A stretch of DNA of 64,000 nt. Source: Pseudozyma flocculosa PF-1 (lineage: Eukaryota > Basidiomycota > Ustilaginomycetes > Ustilaginales > Ustilaginaceae). A program made the translations under genes and the position numbers. The notes under the pieces are model-generated. The model saw nothing but the letters and a program-made list of their open reading frames with translations. It was not told the origin of the DNA and ran no database searches. Location of the stretch: NCBI RefSeq assembly GCF_000417875.1, contig NW_006920870.1, positions 746,727-810,726 of the forward strand. The letters run 5' to 3'. How positions within the stretch are numbered: the stretch's first letter is position 1; every line of letters starts with the position of its first letter. Of the stretch, positions 33,832 to 44,200 are shown in pieces.

Positions 33832-35894
33832 ATGCGGGTCTCGTCGATAGCGCGTGCTACGCCGCGACTGCGCCTGGCCATCGTCGGCGCCGGTCCGTCG
33901 GGGTTCTACGCCGCCTCGAGGATCCTCAACGCCTTTCCTGCCAGCCAGCAGTCGAGAGGTACCGACGAGGTCCGCGTCGACGTCTTTGACCGTCTCCCTA
34001 CCCCTCACGGTTTGGTCAGGTACGGCGTGGCCCCGGATCATCCGGACGTCAAGAACGTAGAGCACAAGTTTGAGCAGGTCGCGCAGGATCCGAGGCTCAG
34101 CTTCTTTGGCAACGTCAACGTCGTCCAGTCGCCGTCGGCGGCAGCAGACAGCGCGAGGTCGCCGTACCCACATGCCATCCAGCTGCCTCTGTCTGTGCTG
34201 AGCACGTTCTACACCCACATACTCTTCTCGTACGGCGCCTCTCAGGGCCGACCCCTCGGCATTCCCGGATCCGCTCCTGGCGAGCTCTCGGGCGTGCACT
34301 CGGCGCTCGACTTTGTCAACTGGTACAATGGACATCCCGCCGCCCACGATCCTCGCATCCTGCAAGCGCAGCGCGGGAGATCCACGCTCGGCGTCGATGT
34401 CGCAGGCGACAAGCGGCATCTCACCGTCGTCGGCGCGGGAAACGTTGCCCTCGATGTGGCTCGGATCGTCCTCCGATCATCGACGCCCTTCCTGGAGCCT
34501 TCCGGCACGGCTTCTCGCCCGACGTCGGTAAAGGCCCCTGGTCTCGCATCGTTGGCCGAGACGGATGTGCCCGAACCGGTGCTGGCGCAGCTGGCCTCTT
34601 CCAAGATCTCACAGGTCGAGCTGGTGGCACGTCGAGGTCCTGCACAGCTAGCGTTCACCAACAAGGAGCTGCGAGAGATGATGGCCTTGGAAGGTGTCGC
34701 GTTTGCTGGCGTCGACAAGTCACTTCTCGGCGAGGCGCTGCGCTCGATTGAGAAGACGGGCAAGGAGCTCGAGGAGCAGATCAAGTCTGGAGAAAGGGAC
34801 GCCAACGAAGCGTCGACATCGCTGGGCGAGGTGCGAGTCAAAAAGCGGCTGATCTCGCTGCTCGAGAAGGGCAGCAAGACCAGGCTCTCCCCCTCGGCGA
34901 CAGGGACGAGCAAGACATGGGGCATCAACTTCTTCCGCAGCCCCGCCGAGTTCCTGTCGAGGAAGGACGGCAAGCGTTCGCCCGAGGGCTTGCCTGCTGT
35001 GGGAGAAGCCGTGTGGAACGTCACGTCCCTCTCGTCGAAGGCCTCGTCTCCAGTGTCGCCGGCACCGCAGCCAAACGAACCGCCGAGCCCGTCTGCGAGG
35101 ACAGAAGCGTGGGGTAACCAACCTGGAAAGGCTTACGCCGCCCCGCCACCCGGTGCTGAGGGCACGGTGACGAATGCCCCGCCCGGCTTGCGATCGACCG
35201 GAGAGATTGTCAACACACCGACGGACATGATTGTCTCGAGCGTCGGCTACCGCAGCGAGCCCCTCTGGCAAGAGTCAGGCGCGGGGACCGTCACGCCGAT
35301 ACCGACTCAGGCGCCGCAGGCCTCTGCCGCGGTGCGGCCGTTACAGCAACTGCCGTTCGACCTCAAAAGGTCGCTCGTGCCCAACGAGAGGGGAAGGGTC
35401 ACCGACCTCGCCGGCAACATTGTGAGTATCTGGCCGTGCTTCATCGCGTCTGCTCTCGACCACTCACAGCATCTCGTCTTCCCCCCCGTTGCTGGACAGA
35501 TCCCTGGAGTCTACGTGAGCGGATGGCTGGCCCGAGGACCGGTTGGGGTGATCGCGTCGACCATGATGGACGCCTACACCGTGGCCGACACCATCCTGCA
35601 CGACTACAACAGCGGCGCGGCCAACAACGGCGGAGGCGAGGAGGGCCTCGAGTCGAGGCTCGCCAAGGAATCGAAGCGCGTGGTCAGCTTTGCCGACTGG
35701 AAGCGGCTGGACGAGGAAGAGATCCGCAGAGGAAAGGAGCTGGGCAAGATCCGCGAGAAGATCCTGAGTGAGTGCGGTGGCCTCCCAGCTCGTCCCAGAG
35801 AAGGAGGGAGAGCGCGCATGCTGACGGCAATTGCTCCTCTGGTCTGTTCGGGTCCCTCCCAGCCGTCGACGAGATGCTCGAGGTCATCTCATAG
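33832..35894 (+). CDS. ARH1: Mitochondrial NADPH:ferredoxin/adrenodoxin reductase
   Basis: FAD enzyme that passes electrons from NADPH to mitochondrial ferredoxin for iron-sulfur cluster and heme A synthesis (family knowledge). Exons: 33832-35421, 35500-35767, 35863-35894; 629 residues. The first residues are Arg/Ser-rich and few, a short matrix-targeting sequence. The FAD Rossmann loop is IVGAGPSGFYAASRIL. The family motif DRLPTPHGLVRYGVAPDHP and the NADP loop VVGAGNVALDVARIVL follow, then the late motif GVYVSGWLARGPVGVIASTM. The last exon supplies TVDEMLEVIS. The protein is longer than the usual 450-500 residues because of a Ser/Pro/Ala-rich insertion (about residues 395-455). Intron 1 is 78 bases and has no stop in frame, so a retained form would add 26 residues between NI and IPGVYVSG. 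Confidence 0.93.
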
Positions 35895-36192
35895 ACGTCT
35901 CGTCTCGACGCGATGCGGGAGGCAACCGCCGATCCTCTCACCTTACAGCACACCCGACCGAAGGACCCTACCTTCCTCCGAACCCGTCCCATGCTTTCGA
36001 TCGCAGGAGCGGGAAGTAATCATACAGAAGGTGATGCCTGCAACGCGCACCCATCGAATCGAAGGGAGCTACGTCGATGGCAACGCAGCCGGGCTGAGAA
36101 TGCGAAAATGCGGTACGACACGGGGTATGCAAGAGTGCGGGACTGGTCTGGTTATGCTTGGAACAGTATATCGGCGACTGATCTCGACGCCG

Positions 36193-36888
36193 TCAGACGA
36201 GGGCAGAGGCGAGAGAAGAAGCAGTGATGGCGAGCAGAGGAACAGCGAACAGGGCCGGCGGAAGGAGCGCGGCAGAGGCGGCGGCGTTGGCGTTGGCGTT
36301 GGCATTGTCCTGCGGAGGAGCCGACTGGCGAGAGCTGGCGGACTGTGTGGCCTCAGCAGCCGGCGAGGATGATCTGGCAGCGAGCGAGGAGCAAGCAAGA
36401 TTGCGACACGCCCAACAAGTCAGCCGTGTCGCCCTGCTAGGACGCTGGATCGTGGTGAAGGCTGGATAGCTGCGATGCTACTCACGATGAGCTCGATGTT
36501 TGCGGATGGTCTGCAGTTTCAAGAGATCGCGCGCCACAGATCCGGATCCCATGGTCAGTTGAAGGTGCTGCCGAGTAAGGACAGAACGCCCGCTCCTCGG
36601 ATGCCGTTCTACTCACTGAGACCGTCCGCGCCCAATCTCATGGGAGCATCGTTGTTGCCGGCCTGGGCTCCCCACATCCCTCCCCGTTCCGCTAGGAGCT
36701 GTGCACCGCCTACATCTGCGCAGGAGGGTGGGACCAGTACCGAAGGATGAGTCTCAGATTGAAGATCACGCTGCCTCTTGGATGGTCCAAGAAGGCCAAC
36801 CGTACCCACCTTGAGCATGGGCGACTGATAGCAAGAGCGCGCCGAACAGTGTCGCGAGGCCGATCGTCTTTGAAAGCGTGAGCTGCAT
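36193..36888 (-). CDS. Small secreted, probably GPI-anchored protein (exon limits uncertain)
   Basis: No known family recognised. The first exon (36888-36810) codes for a clear signal peptide, MQLTLSKTIGLATLFGALLL then SVAHAQ. One splice model that keeps frame throughout is exons 36888-36810, 36715-36617, 36567-36486, 36433-36193 (166 residues). All introns start GTGGGT or GTGAGT and end CAG. The C-terminus has a Ser/Ala/Asn-rich region (NANANANAAASAA) and a terminal hydrophobic segment (LLPPALFAVPLLAITASSLA), the layout of a GPI-attachment signal. Two model introns are short (49 and 52 bases). Alternative acceptors further downstream, giving introns of about 100 bases, also keep frame and would remove a short Cys-bearing part (LTCWACRNLACSS). 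It lies tail-to-tail with ARH1. I infer a cell-surface or wall protein. Confidence 0.55.
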
Positions 36889-38513
36889 CGCGACGGTGTC
36901 GATGCAAGTCTGGCGCTGGACAGTGGTCAGGCGTAGCGAGGAGACCGTCAAGTCAAGATCGACTGGAAGATCAAGGAGCAAGAGGGAGGTTCCCGTCGTC
37001 GTCGAATGGCGGGGCGGCGAAGGTAGAAAACGACGGACAAACAGCGATGGGGGTCGGGTCGAAAGGAGGAGGATGTGGACCACGACCCGAATCATCCGCT
37101 CGGCCATCCTGACCGCCTGATATATCGGCCCCAGGGGCGGATGAGTACCGAGCGGAACGGGGCGAAGCGGCAGGCCCGCCAAGCATGATGGAGGCTAACG
37201 ACGACCGCACCGTACGTACGCGTGTCTCGCGGCGCTCGCTGGCTGCACGTCGTAGCCGAGCGAAGCGCTCCCTCGCTACCTTGTACTTCCCAGCCAGCCG
37301 GCCTGCTGGTGGCTTCTTCGGCGACGCCGACAAACGAACGACACATCAAGCAGCGCGGCGCCTGCCCGCCTCCCACCCCCGGGTGGAGCCGCCTGGTCGA
37401 GAAGGGGACAGCAGCCAGTACAACAGGCCGAGCCAGCTGGTACGGTGATCAGCAGCACCTCTGCAACGGGCTCAGCGTGTGTAGGTGGACGCAACGCTGT
37501 CGTAGTGGGCTGGAGACGGCCAGAGGCACCCCAGCGCGCATACAACCATTTCACTGTTCTGCCCGCCGGCCTTTGCATCTCGGGATCCATCTCCCTGTTG
37601 CATCTCGCTGTGGGACAGAGGCTGTACGTCGGCGAGCGGTAAGCGGAGGGTCAGGCAGGGCAAGTCTCAGCCCCGTCGTCGTCGAGTGGCAAGCGGCAAG
37701 CCAAGACACGCCGCTCCGAAGAGGTCGAGAGCAGGCGTCGGCCCTGCCCCGAGGCAAGACTTGGCCATCCCCTGGTCGGTGCATCGACATCGCCTGCCTT
37801 GCTGGATCCATGCTGCCCAAGGGATGAAGGCCATCGTCGTATGGCATGATGGAAGTGCGCAAGAGGAGCCGCGTCGAAGCTAGCGGTGCAGAAGAGACCG
37901 CACCAAATCCTCGAACCGAGAGGCAGAAAAGCAGCCATGTCGTTTGGGTGCCACCTACTCTCAGCAGCAAGTGCGAGACGGCTGCCTGTGAGTGAACATT
38001 ACAGACGTCGTTGCCGTCGCCGAATCCGATCTGCTTCCGCGAAGTGCGGGCCAGGGCATATCGTCTGGACCGGCGGAGTGTGCCAGACATAGCCCACCAG
38101 TAGGGACGCCTGGCCTCCTGGCTGCGAGACTCCCGATCCCGTACCGCAAAAGAGACAGCTTCGGCGGCGTCGCTTCCTGCGCCTCTCGCCCTTGCACATG
38201 GCCAGGCACAGGTACGGCGTAGGAACGCTGAAGCCTGGGAACGAGCGGGCGAGCGGCTCACACGCGACGAGGCCGAGTCGGGAGCAGCGCCACAGCGGTC
38301 GCTGACGTGAGCGCCCCGCTCGACGTCGCGCTGTCCAAGCCGGTGGCGTCAAGGAATGTCGAGAGCAGATCCTGCCACTTTTAACGACGCAGCGGAGCTC
38401 GTCATGGGTGATGCGCGGGTGACACGGTCGTGATATCGTACAAGCGGCCCTCCTCCTTGGCCTCGGCCTTCTTCTTCCCTCCCTCGATCTTCTTTCTTCA
38501 CACAGCGCCCGCT
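36889..38513. other. Intergenic region upstream of the secreted-protein gene
   Basis: 1.6 kb between the start of the secreted-protein gene and the 3' end of the aminotransferase, both on the minus strand. A minus-strand open frame of 236 codons (37551-38261) lies here but lacks protein-like composition and recognisable motifs. I see no supported gene, RNA or repeat. Confidence 0.4.
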
Positions 38514-40249
38514 TCAGACCGCGCCGACTTGCTTGGCGACCTCGTCGAGCGCCTCCTTGAAGATGCTGCACGCCTGCGCCATCTCGGCCTCGGAGATGGT
38601 GAGCGGCGGAATGAACCGCAGCACGTCAAACACGCTGGTGCTGAGCAGCAGCATGTTACGCTTGAGGCACTCGGCCACCACCTTGCCCGAGATCTGCACC
38701 TTGGCGGCCGCCGGCACGTTGGACGAGACGCTGCTCGTCGGCGTTCCGCTGAACTGGACGCCGATCATGAGCCCGCGTCCGCGCACGTCCTCGATGAGCC
38801 GTCCAGACGGCGTCTTGCGAAGGTCCTGGAGGAAGTCGACGAGCTGCTTGGAGCGCGCCGCGACGTTGTCGAGCACCTTTTCCTCCTTGAACACCTGGCA
38901 CACGGCCGTCGCAGCCGCACACGACACGGCGTTGCCGGCATAGGTGCCGCCCATGCTGCCGGGCTTCTGCCTCGACATGAGCTCGTGCGTGCTGACGATG
39001 CCGCTGAGGGGGAAGCCGTTGGCGATGCCCTTTGCGTAGATGAGAATGTCGGGGCGGACGCCGCTCTCCTCGACTGCAAACATGGTGCCCGTCCTGCCGA
39101 AGCCGCTCTGCACCTCGTCGCAGATGAGCAGCAGGCCGTGCTCGTCGCAGATCTCGCGCAGGCCGTGGAGGAACTCTGGCGGGGCTGGCACGTAGCCGCC
39201 CTCTCCAATGACTGGCTCGATGATGACAGCTGCCGTGTCGCTGGGTGCCGTCTGCTGCTGCAGCGTGAGGCGGAGCTGGTGGAGCGACTGACGGACCAGC
39301 TCCGAAGTGGGCGTGTCGGCCGGCAGTCCGAACTGGGCGTAGTAGGGGAAGGCGGTGGCGAAGACGCCGGGCATCAGCGGACCGTGTCCCTCGCCGTAGA
39401 TGGTCTTGCTGCGAGTCATGGCTGCTGTGGCGGCGGTCCTTCCGTGGTACGAGCCTGCAAACCAGGGCAGAGGGTCCGAGCACGAACAGTCAGTCCAGTT
39501 TCGCACACAACCGCAATGAGATGGCGGCAGCAATAGCGGCGAGCGAGGCTCACCCTGCATGACGATGATGTTCTGCTTCTTGGTTGCTGCGCGGGCCAGC
39601 TTGACGCTCGCCTCGACGGCCTCGGCGCCCGAGTTCCAGAAGAAGAAGGTGTCGAGGGAAGGGTGGGGCATGATGGGCAGGAGCTCCTTGATGAGCTCGA
39701 GCTGGGCGGCGCTGAAGCCGATGTTGACCTGCAGCAGGGATAGAGGCGCAGCGGAGGAAGCGGTCAGCATCGTGGCCTGCTGTGGAGCCTCTGTGCGGCG
39801 TCTAGGTCCGGGGCGCGACGCACCTGAGCGTGTGTGATCTTGGCGCACTGCTTCTGAGCTGCCTCGGTGACCTTTGGGTGGCAGTGGCCGAGGTTGCAGA
39901 CACCGATGCCCGACGTCATGTCGAGCAGCTTGACGCCGGCGTCGGTGGTGATGAGGGTGCCCTTGCCGTCTTCGAAGATGTGCTTCGAGAGCCTGCCGAT
40001 GCCCTTTGTGATGTGCTGCTCGCCGAAAGCGGCGGCGTCGACGTGGTGCGCGGGCATCTTGCGGGCGGTCGAGAGGGAGAAGCGGCGGGTCGAGGCGGTC
40101 AGAGTCCGAGGGATAAGGTCGGTGGCACGGGAGGAAGACGAGGAAGGGATGGCGGCGCCGGTGAGGAGTGCGAGGTTGGCAGTGTTGGTCTGGCGGAGCA
40201 GGGCGGCGGCGGAGGAGCCGGTTCTTATAGCTGCCGAGCTGCTGATCAT
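38514..40249 (-). CDS. Class III PLP-dependent aminotransferase, probably mitochondrial (4-aminobutyrate transaminase-like)
   Basis: Transaminase of fold type I, subgroup III (GABA, ornithine and acetylornithine transaminases). Exons on the minus strand: 40249-39824, 39728-39554, 39454-38514; 513 residues. The first 60 or so residues are rich in Ser/Ala/Arg with no acidic cluster (ending RRFSLSTARKM), a mitochondrial targeting sequence. Catalytic parts: LLDMTSGIGVCNLGHCHPKV, FFWNSGAEAVEASVKLAR (phosphate binding), GSYHGRTAATAAMTRS, IIEPVIGEGGY, the cofactor aspartate Asp313 in LLICDEVQSGFGRTG, and the Schiff-base lysine Lys342 in IYAKGIANGFPLSG. GTYAGNAVSCAAA and GLMIGVQF follow. The sequence does not fix the amino donor; GABA-like is my best guess. 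A GCCT-rich tract lies 250 bases upstream of the start. Confidence 0.88.
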
Positions 40250-41225
40250 CCTGGGCGCTTTGTGAGGGTGAGAGGGGGTGGTGTGCCTGTGGGTGCCTGA
40301 TTGGTGCGGTGGTCGGGAGCAGAGAAGGGTTGATCTACCCGCCGTCGTCGATGGCGTGAGGGAGCAGGTGGGTGAGTCAAAGGCGTCGGGAAGGCCGTCG
40401 GCGTCGGGCGTGGCCCGAGGGCGAGCGAGCAGCTGGGAGCGCCGAAGAAGCAAGCAAGAAGTTTGGGGAAACGGGCGGTCAGCTGCCGACCGACCTGCCT
40501 GCCTGCCCTCCACCTGCCTGGCAGACATGCATCCCTCTGACGTTTGGCCGCCGGCTCAACTCAAGACTCCCTGGTGGCGTCGCTGGAGGGGCTCGAGGGG
40601 CTGCCGGTCTTCTGGAGCCCATGGCCAGATCGGCCAAAGCACCAGCCGCGACTTTGCCTACCTGCTTTCTCCTCGGCCCGCCCCCGCGTTTCCCTGCATG
40701 GCCTGCCAGCTGGCACCGCCTGTGTGCCTCTTTTTTTTTCCTTGCCTCGGCAGCCTCCGATGTTTTCGCCGGCGGGCCCGGCCCCGCCGACCATCCTAGT
40801 ACTAGTACTCTCGTGTTGCTCTCGGCGAGAGAGGCTCTCTGACCAAACCTCACTAGGCGCTCAACAGGCTAGACGTGCAACGCGGACTGGATACAGATTG
40901 AAGAACAGCTGGGGCCGAGGCGGAATCATGTAGGTATGGATACAGACTAGGCTGGAGAAAAGAGGGCGCAAAAGGGGAACCCCCCGTCGTCGCCGAAACA
41001 GCAAGGCCCGCCCGTGCCCCCCAGAGGGACATCGGTCCGGGGCCCGCACGACCAGCAGCGACGTGAGAGGAGGAAAGGGGCAGAGAGAGAAGGGGTCTAC
41101 GTGGTCCGGATACAAGTACAGGGATCAGCAACCGAGTCGATTAGCGGGGCATCGTCCGGTCCATTCTGGCAGTGCAGCAAAGAATAGCGGCGGGAAGATG
41201 GCGCGACGAGGTTGGCTTGGAGGGT
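40250..41225. other. Intergenic region, aminotransferase promoter and forkhead 3' flank
   Basis: Holds the promoter of the aminotransferase (minus) and the 3' flank of the forkhead gene (minus). A GCCT tract occurs near 40495-40525 and a T run at 40731-40739. No gene is seen. Confidence 0.45.
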
Positions 41226-44200
41226 CTAGTGCTGCTGCTGCTGGGCAGCCTGGTGGCCGCCGGTAAAGGCCTCGACGCCTCCGGCCGCCTGGATCGTGTT
41301 CCACATCATCCGCAGCGGACTGGCCTGAGGACCGTCCGAGGCCGAGGCGGCGTCGTTGCTCGCACCGCCATAGCCAAACCCCTGCGAAAACTGGTCGGCC
41401 TGGTGGGCCGATCCATCAAAGGGATCGTCCGAGTACCACCCCGCTTGCTGCGGCTGGTGCGGAGCGTACTGGTGGTGAAGAAGCGGGTTGGGCGCCAGCT
41501 CTCCCATGTGCTGCTGCAGCTGCTTTGACGAGGCCATCGAGTGACCATGCGACGAGAGCGCGGCCGAAGACATAAGCGAGCGCCGCATCGGCGAGAGCGT
41601 GGATCCGTAACGCGACTGGACCGACCTGCGAACGGGGGACCCGCTCAGGCCCATGCCCATGCCGAGACCGTGCGTCGAGCTCATCCCCGCGCCACCCATG
41701 CCGAGATGCATCTGGAGGTGGGCCGAGCTGGCCACCGGCCTGCCGGGCGAGCCGTTGAACGATGAGCTGGCCTGTCGGAGCGGCGAGCCCCGCAGCGGGC
41801 TGCGTGCCAGGGCCGCCATCCTGGCCGTCGAGTTGGGCGACTTGGTAGATGCTCCGCTGCTGCCGAACGGCGGCAGGTCCGCCTCGTCGCGACCAGCCCC
41901 TGCTTGGGACGCCGACACCTGGCCCGCCTTGGCCGAACCGCGCATCGACGATACGGGCGAGCCCATCGACAGGAATCGGTTGGGTGACCTGGACAGCACA
42001 TCACCGTTGACGTAGCCCTTGGTGGAGCGGCGAAGGGGCGAGCCTGCCGACGCGTCGCCGTGTGTTTGGCTGGCGAAAGAGAAGGCGCCGCTCAGCGCCG
42101 AGTTGCGCATCGTGCGATACGGGTTGCCACCGCGGCCCGCTGACGAGAGCGGCGAAGCGTGCATGCTGTAGGGTGTCGGCGAGAAGCCGGTCGAGTAGCC
42201 ATAGTGTCCCTCGCCGTGGGAGGATGCCAGCTTGCGCTTCAGCGCGCTGTGGTCCGCCGTCATCTGAACCGTCGGCGGCGGCATCAGGGTAAACGGGCTG
42301 CTCGGCGGACTGCTGGCGCTGTCCGTCAGCATCGGCGCGCCACGGCTGTGCTGGCTGCCGGCGGCGCTGCTTGCATAGGCGGATCCCGGCGGCCTGAGGG
42401 GCGTCATTGACTCGAGCTGCGTGTCGAGACTCTGGTTCGGCTCGGCCTGGACCTGCGTCTCGGCGAGCGGCAGTCTGGCGGTCGATGCGGTGCCATCCAT
42501 AACGCCACCCACCCTAGCGCGCTTCTGTGGGCGGTCCGACGACAGTCGGAGAGGCACGTCCTCGCCCGCGCTCTCGTCGCTGCTCTCATCGGCGCTGCCC
42601 TGGATCCGCTCAGCCGCGAGCGACGTCTTCTTGCGCTTGATCGACGACTTCTTTCGGCCGAGCTTGCCAGCTTGCGACTTCCCCGCGACTGCGGCAGCGT
42701 CGCTATTCGCACCTTCGAGACTGGGCAGTGGCATGTCGGTGGTCACGGCAGGGGTGCTCTGCGCGCTGTTTGCAGGAGTCCCGGCATCTTCCGTACGCCT
42801 TGCAGCAGCGGCCGCCGCCGCCGCAGCAGCAGCAGCCTTCGACTTTGAGCTCTCGGCCTTTGGACCTGAGGCGTTGTAGACGCCGTTCTGGAAGCGATCC
42901 TCGTGGCCGGGCTGGATACCCCACCAGCCTCCTTTGCCGGGCATGTTAGCCTCTCGCTCGATCTTCATGAAGCTCTTGTTGAGGCTGAGGTTGTGGCGGA
43001 TGCTGTTCTGCCAGCCGCGATCGCCACGCTCGAAGAATGGGTAGGTGGTGCTGATCCAGGCGTAGATCTCGGCAAGGCTAAGACGCATGTCGGACGAAGC
43101 CTTGATGGCCTGGCCGATGAGGCCAGCGTACGAGGCCAGCTGCGGCTTCGTCTTCGACCGACCGAAGCCGGGCGGGAGCAGGTAGTAGCGCGCCGGCGGC
43201 TCCTGGTCGAGGGTGCCCGAATCGAGCGCCGCCTGCAGCTCCTCGGACACGAGCTTGACCACGCGACTGCCGTCGGGCTGGTCCCAGACGGTCTCGCCGT
43301 TCTGGACCGTGGCCGGCTGCGTCACGAGCTGATCGAAATCGCGGCTGGGACGAGCGACCGATGAGACTGCACCGGCGGCCATGCTGTTGCCGTCGGCCTC
43401 GGAGCCGGTCTTGGCCTTCGACGCTGCCTTCTTGTTCGATGCAGAGGCCTCCTTTTCGACGCGCTTGGCGCGCTTCCGAGACTTGCTCGATCCAGCCGTT
43501 GCCGCCAGCGCACCTCCCGTGTGAGCATCTTCGACAATGCCGTAGTCTAGGCGCGCCGAGGGATACACTAGGCCATCCCGGATCACCGACGTCGAGCCTT
43601 CGGCCTGCTTCAGAGGTGACTGAGGCGAGTGACTGCGTGCCCGCCGACCGACCATGTGCTTGTTCCTCGAAGAGAGCTCCACGTCGCTGGTGTAGTCCCC
43701 ATCGACCTCGGCTCCAGCTCCGAGCGTCTCGTCGTCGGAGGACAGATTGGTCTGCAGTCCGCCGCGGTCGGCCTTGACCGGTTCCGGTGGAGGCCTTGGT
43801 TGCTTCTTAGACGTGCTGGCGCCGCTGGTGTTGCCGTTCGGTCCTAGACGCGGGACAGCGGAGCCGAAGACGTCGGCCGGGCTGATAGTGTCGAGACAGC
43901 CGGACGAAGCCTTGTCCGGCCAGCCGTGACCGGCCAGGTCCTGACCGGACATCGATCGCCTTCCGGCGTGGAAGTCGAGCTGGCACGGGGACTGGTTGAG
44001 CTTGCGGATTGCTGTGCTCTCGATCGAGCCGCCCGAGTGCGCGCGTAGAAGCACGGTGCGGGGGCTGGCAAATGCCAGTCTCGAACCCAGGCTCGGGGCG
44101 CCACGCCCCGGAGAAGCGCCCACTAGCCCGAAGCTTTTGGCGGCGGGAGACCGCGCCAGAGTCGCGTCGAGAGCGCCGCCGATGCGCGAGGCACTCGAGG

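Noticed and set aside
37551..38261. 236-codon minus-strand open frame
   Set aside because: No hydrophobic core, no motif, no splice partners; Arg/Ser-rich in the manner of non-coding GC-rich DNA.
44060..44110. Possible tRNA T-arm (CTCGAACCC)
   Set aside because: Flanking bases do not form the five-base-pair stem, and the site is inside the forkhead coding sequence.
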